64,000 bases of DNA from the NCBI RefSeq assembly GCF_029227915.1, contig NC_079884.1, positions 11,222,001 through 11,286,000 on the forward strand. Direction: 5' to 3'. Under the pieces are notes generated by a model that searched no databases, had not been told where the DNA came from, and worked only from the letters and a program-made list of their open reading frames with translations. Origin of the DNA: Hydractinia symbiolongicarpus. Its lineage: Eukaryota > Cnidaria > Hydrozoa > Anthoathecata > Hydractiniidae. The stretch's first letter is position 1; each line of letters opens with the position of its first letter. Positions 1-13,309 of the stretch are shown piece by piece. Position numbers and translations under genes: made by a program.

Positions 1-1821
1 AAATTTCGTGTTTCCGTTACGGGACGCGGCTTTCGCGGACACACAGACAAAATTCGGCTATTATTAAAGAGACTAGTCGTTGCCCGTGGAAAATTCCACG
101 GGTTTGCCCGTCCTTTATATTTACCCGCCGCAACAAAGTGGATAAAAATATATCGCATTTGATATTCGTACTTCCGTAACATTATTTTCAAACTCAGCGG
201 GGGGTCTGCGCAGAGACAGACAGACGACGGCTATTATTATAGAGATGTATACTCTTACTCGTAGGGAGGAAAAGGCGTTAGCAGAAGAAAACTCGGATGT
301 TCCAATAATGAATATACGATACACACAACACGCGAGTCTATTTAGATTAATAGAAAAAATTTAGAAATGTATAATATTTATATTTTAGAAAGGAAGTGCA
401 AATTGTCGACAAATTCCCAGATCCTAAATTAAATGACAATTTACAAAAAGAGTGCACAATAACATTTTAAGTACTATCCTTTCAACCATACCTCTATCCT
501 TCCTCGGTGCACTTCGTAAAAAATCAGACTTTATAGAGATCTTCGAAGTTTTAAATCACAACAGGCAATAAATTCGATTTTATAACTATATTGACCCGCG
601 GCGTTCAAGATTCTTACCAGGACAGGGAAACAAAGAACTTGGAGATGATAAATCCGATGGCCTATGTTTTTCGCAATATTGCATACTAGCCTCACAAAGA
701 ATGAATTATTTTATAATCACAACTTACTTATAACACTATCACATGGGCACATAAACAGATGCAGGAATTGTCAAAATGGGCATGGTCTGAAAGTGGACCT
801 CCATATAACTGAAAAACCACTTGAATCCTCAATAGACATTAACACTCGGGACGGACTGATTGATTTTAGGTCAAACATTTATAGAAAATCTCTATAAGGA
901 AGACACTTCGGGTCAGCTTTAGATAGAATACATTCACAGATGGTGTGAGTGGCATGGATGGCGACATATGTACAACTGCCAGTAATAAAACCACATAAAA
1001 CAAGTTACCAGCGTTGTTTTAAGAGGAAAGAAATTATTGTCTCCTTCAAAGGTTAATTATTTTCCGGATTAACTCAAACTTTAGCCTTTATGGAAGTTTC
1101 TTATTCGAAACAGTATACGTTAGTTATTCTGACAAAAACTTGTATATTTTTAGCATAAAAAAGGTTTTAAGCTGGACTGGTCTAACATTTGGGCTTAATC
1201 AATGTTTTGCGTTAGATAAAAATTAACTTCCACCAATGAGATTTTTTCATTCAAAACTTCCAATACATTCTGTATTGGAAGTTTTGAATTTCACACGTTC
1301 AGGTTAGTTTACATCTCTTTGATTCAAATTTTGACTTAGCAGACAGAGGAAAGAGGACAGGGCAATGGAAATTTCGTTTGTTAGCATGGGCGCTTATTTA
1401 AAAGGGGGCTTAATTGTAAAGTCACCGTATTGTCTAACTAAGTGCACGGCACCCGTCCCAGGGTGTGGCATATTGATGGTTACAGGGAATATAAATGCTT
1501 GTAATTTCCCGCTTATTCTAAGAACAGAATCGTAAAGTAGACAAAATTTAAATAAGTGCAAATTTTCAGATGAAGTTGTAGTGTCATAAGTGCGGGATAT
1601 ACATTTTACAATGTGTAGTATATAGATATATATATAAATATACATGGCTCACTAACAAGCGGGAGCGCTAAACAAAAAACTAGAACTATAAAACTATAAA
1701 AATATACATTATTGTGCAATCATTTTTGATGCAAGGAATGACGCAACCACATACTTTCGCCGTTTGCGTGACGTGCAACAAAAATGTACCAGTGGCAACT
1801 CCATGTGCGAAAACCGTGCAG
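1..1821. other. Region downstream of TTK; no supported gene
   Basis: No coding exon is supported here. The first 260 bases are GC-richer than their surroundings and look like a dispersed repeat, with a palindrome at 83-102 (CCCGTGGAA arms around AA). A perfect 19-bp-arm hairpin sits at 1249-1289. A 77-codon open frame at 664-897 (plus) shows no recognisable family. I see no canonical AATAAA on the minus strand close behind the TTK stop, so the 3' end of that gene is unplaced. Confidence 0.5.
1249..1289. repeat. Perfect short hairpin (19-bp arms)
   Basis: Bases 1249-1267 are the exact reverse complement of 1271-1289, separated by TTC. This is seen directly. It could be a residual MITE end-pair or a cruciform-forming hairpin. 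No gene or terminator role is evident. Confidence 0.85.
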
Positions 1822-4800
1822 CTACCTCAAAAAGGGATGCGCTAGCAGCTGTTGTATAGTGTACCTTTCACGTTTGTTGTACTTCAGACAGCCCTAGAAA
1901 AAAATTTTAAATGACCGTTTATTTGTATGGATAGGCTAATAGATAGGAAACTGTTACAATGAGGGCGTAAGATGGGGCGGTGTTGAATGTTTACGTAAAC
2001 TCTGTATCGGGTGTAAAACGTTCGCATACCTGAAGACAGTCGTACAAAGATTGGTCGTTGATTCCTTGCATGTTTATAGCTTCACCCTTTTGAATGGCGA
2101 ATATTTTCATGCTTTGGTTTTTGATGTGTTGATAGGGAGTCCTTTTAAATACCATTAAATACAGCATACAGCCTAAACTCCACACGTCTGACGCCCTTGA
2201 GATCTAAACAGAATTCCCTGTGTCATATACACGTCAGATGCTTGTCATAAAATTTGTATCAGAGTCTTACCGTTATTTTTATTTTTTATGTTTAAAACTA
2301 TTCTTTTCCTGACCCAATATTACTGTGCGTGAAAATTAACTCTAAATGTTACTCAGTAAAAACAATAAAATTTCGATTCCGCGGTCATTTTTAGTCAGTT
2401 CAGTCAGTTTAAATATTTGCATTATATTGATTTTAAGGTAGCAAAAAAAAAAAAAAAAAAAAAAAAAAGATGACAGGAACTCATCAACTTTTAAAGTTTA
2501 CGCTTCAAAATATGCTTTATGTTTGAAACAACAAAACAAACAAATGAAAATACAGATCCTGCTAAAAAAAGTTTTATGCCTTCCAAACAACGTAAGATAC
2601 TCGTTGCAAAGTTAATTCTTACTTTGCCTGCCCCGAATTTTTACCTTGCTTGCCCCAAATTCTTACCTTGCTTGTCCCAAATTCTTACCTTGCTTGTCCC
2701 AATTTCTTACCTTGCTTGCCCCAAATTCATGTGATACATCAGACATCAGTGCTTCTGGTGACATATAATTTAACGTGCCCATTTGGTATTCTCTGGTAAC
2801 ACTTGTTTTGTTTGCCTAAAAAAGAGATTTAAAATTCTAACACTGCAGCAGAGAAAATAATGTACAGAGTAATATCTCCCAACTCCCCATACTCACTCGC
2901 CACTCCAAAAATTTCAGATAAAAAATAACGTCGCACGCTGAAGCATAGATGCCAGCTTCTGTTACAATTAAAACGTTTTCTAATCGCGCGCTCCTTATGC
3001 AGGTTTTTTAGCGTCACGTTTATTTAGATAGTACATTCTTCGAAATAGTGGAACTCTCTTCCCTTCTATGAACTTGTTCAGTAAAAAAGATAATTTTAAA
3101 ATCTTATAATTCCTAATGCTTATAAAAAAGTGTGTATTCACAGTTTACTGCAGTCAATTATTACCTGAATGTTGTCAGCGATACCGAAGTCGATCAGTTT
3201 TAAAACAGAACCAACAAATAAAAAATTAGCCGGTTTTAAGTCTGCATGGACGACTCCCTGCTCATGGACCACACTAACCGCAAGCAACATTTGTTTCCAG
3301 TAGTGTTTTAATGTCTCGGGTGAAAGTTCTTTGGACTGTCGAAGAACATTTGCTAAGTCTCTGCTCCCTATCTCCAATACTATTAGTAGAAATTCTGCTG
3401 TTTTTTCCCTGAATATAAAATAATTAAATTTTTTAGTAAAAGAATTTCTGTCTGCATTGAAGCTAGTAAAGGCGCAAAACTAGGGCGGTAATTTATTTAA
3501 GTGCTCGGCTGTAACAGCACTGCTCACACACCCTTTAAAATAAGTCCAATTTTCGAGCTCGTTTAATGTATTATAAAAATTTATTGCAAACATGAAGTTT
3601 CAAGTTGACCAGTGCCACCCTTTAAGTTCATGTCCCTATCTAATCCTTTAATCCGTACCCTTAAAACCCCGGACAATATATATTTTGAAAAAGGGCGGAA
3701 TTTCAGAGCTCGCAATGTTCAAAACAGACTTAGGACTTGTCAGGTTGTCAGGTTATTTAGCTAGATTCAAAGTCCTAAAGGCTGCTAATTTATGCTGACA
3801 TCAGCACGCCCCAACTCCACGATATTTCGGACTTTTTCTGTCAGGGTCAGATATAGCTATAGGTGAAGAAGGTTAAAACCTATATAAAAGATTGCCATCA
3901 AAATCACGCGATCATAGTAGATCGCTGGATGCATATTAAAGCAGCGCAAATTATATAGCAAGTTTATGTCTCATTTATGTCTGATTTTTTTATATATTGA
4001 GATGAGCGAAACTGCCACGGGTACCTGACCTGCCTGAAAATATAGCTTGTTCCGACACTCGCAAATGGGTTATAGCCCGGAACAACGGTTTAGTTATTGA
4101 TGACACGCTGTGAGAAGGCTGAAGAAAATTCGGGAAAAAACAGTCTAGTTGCCTACTAATTTTTACTCGCTAACCTCGATTCAACTCGCAAGTAGGCTCA
4201 ATTCAACTCGCTGTCTATAGTAGTAGCTAGGGCTAGAGATGCTGACTAACTTTTATTAAAGTCAATTCTGCACCACTTTTAAAACTAAAGCATGCTAATT
4301 GCTTTAGCTAGGTAAAAAAAATTGAGGTTTTATAATTTGATGTAGTTTAGCTAACTACATATAGGCTATGCTGTGAAGGAGTGAGTGACAAGTAGATTTT
4401 GTGAGACTTTATTGACGAAGTGTGACTTCGATAAAAGACCCTAAGTACGTAACACAATTGACATCCAGTGTTGTGACTAATGACTTAGTATTGCACAACA
4501 TAAAATGACTCAACTGTTGACTCTCGACCTACAAAATCAAGCGACTATATACATTTTTTATGTAGCTGCTATCTTTAAAGTAATGGGATTTGAGCATCAG
4601 AGTACTTCACAACGTCGCAGTCTAAATAGTTCATACGTATACTTGTTACTGTTTGGCGAAAGTCTGTAATTTTCTTTTTAAAACATCTCATTGACTTTTT
4701 AAATGCGAAAATTAAAGTATAGCTGTGAACATGAAAAGTACAGCTAGCAAGCCATAAAATATCATATGTACTTTCATTCCTGGTATAAAAATATCCTGTA

Positions 4801-5762
4801 TAGTAAATTCATGTAATTAGTCTGAGAAAGTGCAACCATGGTTAAACGACTAATAATATATTAGAAGTCGTCAGACGTGGCATACACAATGTGAAAAATG
4901 TGAGAATTCTCTGCAGAACACATTTAGCTTTTATATAGCATGTGTATTACATCACAAATATTGTATTCTTGTTCCTCATTATTTTTAACTGGTCTTTCTT
5001 TTTTAGATCTGCTGTTAAACTCGCAAATTTTTGCGAGATAAACTGTCGCGAACAAGAATTTTTCAGTGAAAAACTTCAAAATTCTTAGCATAATTGAAAA
5101 TGTTATTAATTTCTTTTTCTTGAAATAAGATTTCAAAGTATTTTGTGCATTTTTGGTGAAAAATGATAAAATAGCTTACTGGATAAACTTTCGGAAATGA
5201 AGAAAACTTTCTGGAGATAAAGTTTCGCGAATGAAGAAAGTCGCATATTTTCGGGAGTTAAACTTTCGCAAAAATGGCGAAAAATCACGAATTCGCGAAA
5301 GTTTCACACAGACCCTATATGACTTATTTCTATCTTTAGAATTGGCTATTCTATTTTTAACATGTATTTTTTTATTAAACTTGATATGATCTTTAACCGG
5401 TTTATCGGCGTCTCCGATACCAAATACTACACTTACAAAACTCTTACGATAGTGAAAAATCTTTTTGGTTCTATTTCATTAAAGTAGTCTAAAAACAAAG
5501 ACTTTTAACTTATGCTCTTCGCCCCTTTTGAGAAAGAGCTAAAAACGGACAAATTCCCAAATATTGCATCCATGGTTGTAGCATTTGTAGTGCAAAAGAG
5601 AGTCAGGGTTAAGTGTTTTTCAACGTAAGTCTGATTGAATTTATATTAACGTTTGCACATACATTTATTATAGGCATTTTAGCAATAAGAACCAGTGTAA
5701 TTTATGGATGCTTGAAATATATGACAACAACAACAATAACGACAACAACAACAATAACAACG

Positions 5763-5801
<39 letters not shown>

Positions 5802-8800
5802 GTAACAATAACAACAATAACAACAACAACAACAATAATAGTAATAATAGTAATAATGACAAAGATGATTTCAATTTATTAGCAGAGTAAAATTTTACTC
5901 ACCATCCGTATAATTCAATTATATGACTTTTTCCTTTCAACTGTTCTAATAATTTAATTTCTTGTATATAGCAACTAATCATAAATTGATCCACATCTTC
6001 AAGTTTGACTTTTTTTAGCGCATAAACTCGCCCGCTTGAGTCAACCACTTCATATACCTGCAACAATACAGAAAAAAATTTAGAATTCATAATTCTTCTT
6101 TGAGAAAAAATACAGGATCTTTGTGTGATTATGATGGAAATAACTACTTTATTGAGATATGGATCCGGATAATACCCTTAAACCTTCTGATGATGCTGTA
6201 CAATAAATATGACCTCTTTGTTTTCAAAATGATGTTTGGCAGTACTTTGTAATTTTTGTTCCAAGATTTAAGTGCAACCAAAATTTTTTAGATTTTCCAG
6301 GTTTTCGCAGCCCTACATTTCTTAATTAAAAATGCATAACAATAGAAGATATTGTTTCACTTCAACCTTGAAAAACCGTCTAAACATGTAAAGATTTACA
6401 TACAAAAATTCCTATTATATAAAAAAAAACATTTAGAAAACATACCTTGCAAGAACCACCCTTGCCAATACACTTTATTTGTTGGTAAGCCACTCCATTC
6501 ACCATGAATATTTTTGATTTTGTTTCAGAGGGGATGTGCCGCAAATTTTTATTCATGTCGAAACCATTCTGACCCAGCATATGAAGTCCACTTTGTAGTA
6601 ACGAATCAACATCCTTTTTTGTACTGGGTAAGTTTTCAGGTATCTTCATACTTTGTAAATTATGCAATGCAACTGGTTCCTTGTTTTTTTCTTTGGGTAA
6701 TGTTTCTTTCAAAGTAGTGTTCTTGCTAGTGCTTTCTGAAATGGACTTCTTCTTAGATGTTTGTAGCAATTTTTCATTGTTTTCAGTATTTATATCTTTC
6801 GATTTGTCACTAACAGGTTTCACTTGCAGGCCTTGATCTTTAACTTCATTTAAAGGTATTCTGTTTAATTTTTTCTTCTTTGTTTCTACTCCAGGTGTAG
6901 CGATATCTTTGGCTAACAATTTTCCAACACTTTTAGTATTTGACAATTCTGGTGTATCTTTGCTGTCACTGCTTACAACTGCAACCTCAGTACGTTTGCT
7001 GCTTACAGTTCTTAACTCACTCAAGGGTATTCTATTTCCACTCGATTTCTTTGCACTAGAGAATAAGTCACAATTTGTGTTGTCAGCTTTCCGCATAGGA
7101 GTTTCACTTAAAAGAGATAGTGGTTTTCGATGCTTTTGCACATTAAGAGGAAGAACTGGCTTGACGTTGTTTTTTGCTTGATCTGTTTCGTTTTGAACAA
7201 CCAGACCTACGTCTTTTTCTTCCAGCGGTTTACAACCTAAGTCGATATCATCAATCAACTGAGTCAGGCCACTGTTTGCGGGTTCTGGTATAGCTATTTT
7301 TTCCTGTAACAATGACACACCAAGAGAACGCTTTAAAGTGTTTTTCTTTTCGTCAGCTTGTAAGGAAAATCGAGAATTTTCAACTGCAGTGAGATTTTGT
7401 GTCTTATTAGAAATATTAGATGTGTTCGCAGACATATAACCATCATCACTAGTAACGTCACCCCTTCTAAACGTCTCATCAGTATCTGTAAATAGTTCTG
7501 AAAACCTTTTGGTTACTGTGCGCGAAACTATAGGCTTGTCTTTCTCATTTGATTTAATCATGTCAAACAAAAACACACCAGGTGTACTTCCAGTAAATGA
7601 CAAAGTACGGTTCTTCACGAGTGGTGATGCAAAGCCATTCATAAATGGTGACAAGCTTGGTCCATATGATTTGTTTTCTTTGTCTGGCAGAGCTTTAACT
7701 GAAGCAGGAGCAACGAAAATACCACTATCGTTTCTCTTTTTAGCTTTTATTTCATCTTTTATCTCCTCAATTTTATCACCTAGGATTAGTCCAAAATTTT
7801 CACCAAGTTCTTCAGTTGGGCTTTTCACCTTGGATTCTTTGAGCACGCTAGATGCAGAATGAGTCTTGCCAGACAAACGAGTTGGCATGCCCAGACTTTT
7901 TGTCAATTTAGTTGTACTGCGGGTCACGTGAGGTAACTTTAGACCTTAAAAAAACAGTTAAAATTTGCACAAACAGATGTTTTTTCTTTGCTTTAGTTAA
8001 TGCCTCTGTAACGAAAACGTTTATCTACATACAATACAATCTTTGCATTGCATAATGCAATTTCTCGCGTTGCATACATGCCTCGAAAAATTGTTATGTC
8101 ATATATACACTTTTATGATAAACTGAGCAAAATTGAGCTAAAATGTTGCTGCTAGACATACTCCATAGTTTTGTTTGACATTATTACAACACTTTTCTAT
8201 TTCAAAAAAGGGTCTTTTACAGTTTGCAACTATTCCTTCAAATTTCTGTTTTTAATCAGAAAATGGTTCAAAATATCTGCCACAAAAAGTAAGCGGAAAA
8301 GCTGGGGTTAGTTAGATAACGAAAGAAGAGTTTTTTGAAAGAAATATAGTGAAACATGGAAGATTTAATTAATCTTCTTAAAAGCGTATTTGAAAAATCA
8401 AGTGTCTGTTTATTTTAGACCATATAGTACGCACAAACCAAAATTTACATTTCCGACCAACCCTTGTGTTTTCATTAAAAAATAAAGTTAAATGAATATT
8501 GCAGAACATCCAGTGGCCACATGAAATGAAAGAAATTGCCACAAATTGTAGCAATGCTCACAGGGTTAATTGAAAATCCTGTGAAAAGGTCTCACAGTAC
8601 GATGCCATAAAAAATGAAAAAACACAATTTTCTGACTTCTTTTTAAACATTTAAAAATTTAGTTCAGGTAACTTTTGTACACAAGAATCTGACGAAAAAA
8701 TCAGTACAATTCACACATTTCCCTGATTTTAAACATTTTTCTTCGACTTTTCCAATTTTTAGGAATATTTTTTTTAAAAAAAATGCTAATTTTTTGGCTT

Positions 8801-10104
8801 TTCAGTTAGATTGTGTAGCAACCCTAACAATTTCTAAGTTCTAGCTGTTGTTCCACAGGATGACATTTAGTATAATGGTATATTGGTAAACCAGACAAAA
8901 ATAAACTTAAAAAAGCTGACCCTACCCATATTCGTAGGCGACTGTGTATTTGTGATAGTATCTGACATGTCCTGCCAAGATTCGTCCCATGGATCAAGTA
9001 CGCCGTCAAACAAACTTGATTTATTCTGTCTTAAATTGATGTATGCCTTTTTTATAATCACTTTTGGGGAACGTCCATCACACTTTCCACACTTCAAGAT
9101 TTGAATGGCAGCATTTCTTTTCTGCTGTTTGTACTCAAACTGTGCATGATAGACACACACCACAGCACAATCACTGTCTAGTGAATTTGCATTTAGAAAT
9201 GTTGTCCGTGCCAAATCAGGAGATGTTTCACTGAAAGGGAAAATTATATAACAATGGTTAGCTGCTCAAACATTTTCTGCACAAAAACCAAGTAATGTAT
9301 TTTTTATTTTAATTGTATGCATAATAAATACTTTTAATAGTATTGGCTTAATATGTAAATTATCACATTTGTCATTTCTAAACCCTTCAAAGACATTTGG
9401 CACCCATGTATGCTTGTATATAGCATGTTCCCATGTGTGAGAAATGCTAACAAAATAAAAAATAGATGTGCTAACAAAATAATAAATGGAGGAAAGTGGC
9501 TTTTGAACAGTAAGTTGTTTTCACCTGCAAATGAGCTGCTGAAAAAAACATGAAATCAAAAGTCAAAAAATTGTTGGATTTTTTTTATCAATTTGTTTTA
9601 AAAATCATGCTTACTGAAAGATTGGGGCCAATACTGACTTCCTTTAAAAATAATTTTTTGAGGAAACAATACAAAGTATTTATATCTGTTAAATCATTTG
9701 CGAGGACTTTTTTTTATAATAAAACATAGGTAAACATAGGTAACGTTCAATATAGTACTTTAACACTATTTAACAGCTAGTGAGAAGGCTGGAATACAGC
9801 CTGCATTTTCAACAGACAGACAAAAGCGCTATTGCTTATGACATAATCTTCAAAAAAGATGACACATGCATGGGATTGTAAATAAAAAAATAAAAAATAA
9901 CCTCTGTAAATTTGCCAGTCCAATCAATAACTTCTTATAAATCTTTGTTTTTTTATTCGATATGTTATTCAAAGCAACTGTATAAATCTGTGTAAGCAGG
10001 TCTCTGTCACATTTGTTCTGCTTGAGTTGATCAATGAAAACAATCCAATCTTCAGCATTGCTACCACTTTCAATAATTTTAGTGATATGGAACTTTATAT
10101 CCAT
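1822..10104 (-). CDS. TTK: TTK/Mps1 dual-specificity spindle checkpoint kinase
   Basis: Kinetochore kinase of the spindle assembly checkpoint. Coding exons (minus strand, in order): 9902-10104, 8926-9230, 6446-7944, 5903-6057, 3165-3408, 2711-2815, 2030-2203, 1822-1893. They total 2757 nt, 918 residues (human about 857), and every junction is GT-AG and in phase. Residues about 1-150 match the N-terminal TPR region. Residues 170-650 are a poorly conserved Ser/Lys-rich linker encoded by one large exon. The kinase domain is about 655-917: glycine loop GKGGSCKV, catalytic Lys684, HADLKPANF with Asp777 (the human gene has HSD), DFG at 794-796, activation-loop T806/S807, P+1 Thr816 in GTLNYM, and SPEA. 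The last exon ends LLAHPFLR-stop, so the extension beyond the kinase domain in the human protein is missing. The exon 2711-2815 donor lies in a 22-bp tandem array. Identity is confident; the extent of the 5' UTR is unknown. Confidence 0.93.
2449..2468. repeat. Poly(A) tract in TTK intron
   Basis: An uninterrupted run of A on the plus strand (T on the TTK sense strand), about 240 nt beyond the TTK exon at 2030-2203, inside the intron. It may be a retroelement tail remnant or slippage. No flanking element was identified. Confidence 0.7.
2619..2729 (-). repeat. 22-bp tandem repeat spanning a TTK splice donor
   Basis: About five copies of a 22-bp unit, reading on the minus strand as GGTAAGAATTTGGGRCAAGC plus AA. 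The first copy overlaps the 3' end of the TTK exon 2711-2815, whose true donor is AAG|GTAAG (GT at 2710-2709). The following copies repeat this AAG|GTAAG junction within the intron. The array is seen directly; its effect on splicing is inference. Confidence 0.9.
5723..5860. repeat. (ACA/ATA)n trinucleotide microsatellite
   Basis: Imperfect ACA, ATA and AGT triplets in a TTK intron, directly beside the exon at 5903-6057. The array keeps several frames open on both strands (poly-Thr, poly-Asn and poly-Leu), which explains the spurious open frames here. Confidence 0.9.
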
Positions 10105-13100
10105 TCTAAATAAAAGTCAGATGCTTTATCAGTGAAATAGATAAAAATAACAATAGAGGCAGTGATGGAAATAATGTCCAGACATCAGACATGTCCAACC
10201 GTTTTTGAAAGGGTAGGGCAAAAATTTTTAACAAACTTAAAAAATGTCTGACCATTTTTTCAATAACTTATTTTTAATAATCGTTCAAAATTTATAAAAA
10301 TAGTGTTAAAGAAGTGAAATAGGAGTCAGATACAAGCATTGCTATTAATTGCGAATACAGAAACAGCCTTTCTAATTTGCGTTGGCACACTGCAAATGCT
10401 AAGGTGAATGCCAAACTGATTTAAAAAAACTTAAATTTTGCTGAGGTGAATTTTTTCTTTACATATCCAGTCTTCGAATTTCAGATATATTTGCTTCGGC
10501 AAATAATTGCCGAAGTAACTTTGCAATTTTTCAAAATCACTTCAGCAGTCCTTCGGCAGAAAAAATGCCGAAGACAATGGTCAAAAGCACTGAAAACCTT
10601 CGGCAATTGCCTCGGCAGACTTCAGCACTTTCTTCGGCACTTTTTAAAATGAAAAAAATATAAATATGATGCCAAGCCTTGACGATTATCAAACATCAAC
10701 AAATTCAACTGAGTTAATCCTGATGTTTTTGTTTTTCTTGGAAACGATAATACAACCTTACTTGGTCACTTCACCATTTTGAACCGCAGGCCAAACTGAA
10801 TAAAACTACGGGGCCGGTCGATATTAAGTTTGTCACCACAGTGCAGTGCATTGGTTGAAGGAATCGTGTTGTCTACCTTCACGTTGTTCGGGACTATATG
10901 TTTTTTTATTTTTCTTTGTTTTCGAAGTGGGCAGTGGAAAGTTATTTGTGTCATTATGGCGATATCCGTTTGATGAAATCTAGGAGTATGGATAATATGA
11001 ATATTCATAAAAAAAGGGAAACTACAACAGTCGACGATCGAGTTTTTCTTCGGCAATATTATTGCTGAAGTGAAAGCCTTATAACTGCTAATACTTCGGC
11101 AATTACTTCGGCAATTGCCGAGTGCCAAAGCGAAATTCGAAGGCTGCATATCACATTTTTTGGAAGTTTATGGAATCCTTCATTTGCCTTGAATCTATTG
11201 TGAATATATAATACTTATTATATCAGCAATAAAGAGTACTTCTTAAATGCAAGAATTAATAAATATGATAAAGTGTTTGCTGAGCATTTTGCTTATTTAC
11301 CAGAAATAGAATTAAGGTAGTTTAAATGTGAGCAAGCTGGCCAACGCAAAATTGCAGATTGGCAAGGCAAATCAGAAAAACAAAAATTCATTTCGTCATT
11401 TTTTTGCTGCCATGAAATGCCTAAATGCCGAGGCGAAACAGTATAATAAAGGTTGGAATTAGAAAAGCTGCAGGGAAAAACTTATTTAAAAGTGTTACTT
11501 TGTTTGAAAAAAAAAACGTGTGATTTTTAATTCTTTAATAAATTACTGTGTCTAAACAGAGGAGGGTGTTACACAAGCATATTTTTTATGTATTTTCGCA
11601 TCACGCACGCAGTTAATAATTTTTTCTCGATAAAGAAAAATAATAATCATAATAAGAAATTTTTTGAGTTCTTCTTTTTATGAAAGTTCATTCATAATTA
11701 TTTTATTTCCAATCATAAATAACCATGTTACATTACTGCCAGAGATATGTAAAACATTGCTTTAGCTTGCTTGCCTGCAACACAAGCCAGTTAGTCGAAC
11801 TTGAAACCTTATTATTACAAGTCGAATGTATGCCCTACTACTACACCATCTCTGCTTAAATTTAAGATTAGGTTGGGTTGAATAAAAAGAAAAACATTCA
11901 TCTCTGATTTATGTTTACACCTCATTTTCGGTATGTGTTGCAACATATGTGATGTTATATCTTTGTATAAAGGGACAATATTAAGACATGCTTAATACGT
12001 CAACAGTGTACTTCTGATGATCACTCAACAGAAAACTGTGATATGTTTGCAAAATACTTGTTTCACCTATTCAAGCTTTAATTTCCATGCTGGGTTTCTA
12101 TTTGAGTTAAAATCTTTGCTCATTGCTGTAGAAAGCAAATTACACTACCCTAAAAATATCTTCAATAATATTTATCTCTTAGGTAAATTTAGGTGTTTAA
12201 TATTTGGCATACAATAGCTGTTACCACTGCAATATATATTCAACCTGTTAGCCTCTGTCCACTTACATCATACATCATTATATTCATAAGCTAATAACAA
12301 AGTGAGGGAGAATCTTGTGCACTTTGAGTGCAGTCTGGGAGAAAGATTGTTTATCCTTGCAGTTTCTGATACTTGTGTACTTTACAGAACAAACTGTCTA
12401 AACATCATTGGGTTAGCCAATCAATAAGAAAATTTATAAGTCGTAGCGATATGACATAATAATTTAATGTTATCACTGTATTTGTTTAGGCTGGAGAATA
12501 TTTTCATGAAAAAATTTTTCATTGCCATGTATGCAAAATTCCATACCCTACACATGCACATTAAATTACAAAACCCTTGACTTAACCTTGCTGTGGCTGC
12601 GCAACTGCAAGGTCATCCAACATTGATTAGGGTTAGGGTTTGCAGTCACCAAGTTCTGCAGCCGTACAGCTATCATGTAGCAACGAAACCATGCAGTTAC
12701 CTAATAATTATCAACGGAATGTTGATTTTAAAGTTGCAGTTTTTTCGAGAAAAATAGACAAAGATAGCTACATGGCGATCATTGTAGCTACCACTAGCTA
12801 CATCTGAGACAAGTTGGCAAGTATTGCAACCATTATGCAGTGGATCTCTTATATGTTATGCTTATATGTTAGGGTAAATATCAAAGATAAAAAATGATAA
12901 ACAAAGCTAAAATACATGGCTATAGCTAAGAAGTCTATAATCCAGCTAACTGCGAGAAAATATTCCTACAACAAAAAAATATTTGAAATGTGCTAAATAC
13001 TAGTTAATAGCAAGTAAAGTGCAAACAATTTTGCAGTAAATTGTGAAGAGGATTGCATGCAGGTTAGTAGGGATTCTTAAAAAAATAGGACAAAACAAAA

Positions 13101-13309
13101 ACAGGAAATATTTGTGAGAGGTCTGAGAAAAGCCAGTTTGCTATGCAGCTATTTTTAAAACTGTTAAAACACCATGATGTAAAGCAAAATTTTACGAACG
13201 TCACTGATAAACAAAAATAAACAACCAGCAATCATTTGAATTTTCAGCGCCTATATGTTTTAACCCATTCTCCCAGCAACTCTCCCGAACCAAGGTTGCA
13301 TTTGTATTA
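10105..13309. other. Divergent intergenic region between TTK and the LIM gene
   Basis: This holds the presumed 5' flanks of two head-to-head genes. It contains a large foldback element (10470-11145). The rest, 11150-13300, is AT-rich with no exon I can support. No promoter motif is distinctive enough to call. Confidence 0.6.
10470..11145. mobile_element. Foldback (TIR) element with TTCGGCA sub-repeats
   Basis: The two ends are inverted copies: CTTCGAATTTC near 10472-10482 and its complement near 11131-11142. Each continues into an arm of many CTTCGGCA and TGCCGAAG motifs, at 10490-10645 and 11045-11125. The centre is non-repetitive. A 127-codon minus-strand open frame covers the right half but shows no recognisable transposase. 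It is best read as a non-autonomous foldback or MITE-like element about 0.7 kb long. Exact ends and target duplication are uncertain. Confidence 0.7.

Noticed and set aside
1394-1645. 83-codon minus-strand frame downstream of TTK
   Set aside because: Begins in an ATAT-rich stretch, and the TTK last exon with a stop is already found at 1822-1893.
5613-5890. Open frames of poly-Thr, poly-Asn and poly-Leu
   Set aside because: All arise from a trinucleotide microsatellite inside a TTK intron; no splice or domain evidence.
6514-7862. Plus-strand frames opposite the large TTK exon
   Set aside because: Shadow frames antisense to a confidently assigned coding exon.
10766-11149. 127-codon minus-strand frame
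   Set aside because: Overlaps the foldback element arm and shows no recognisable transposase or host domain.
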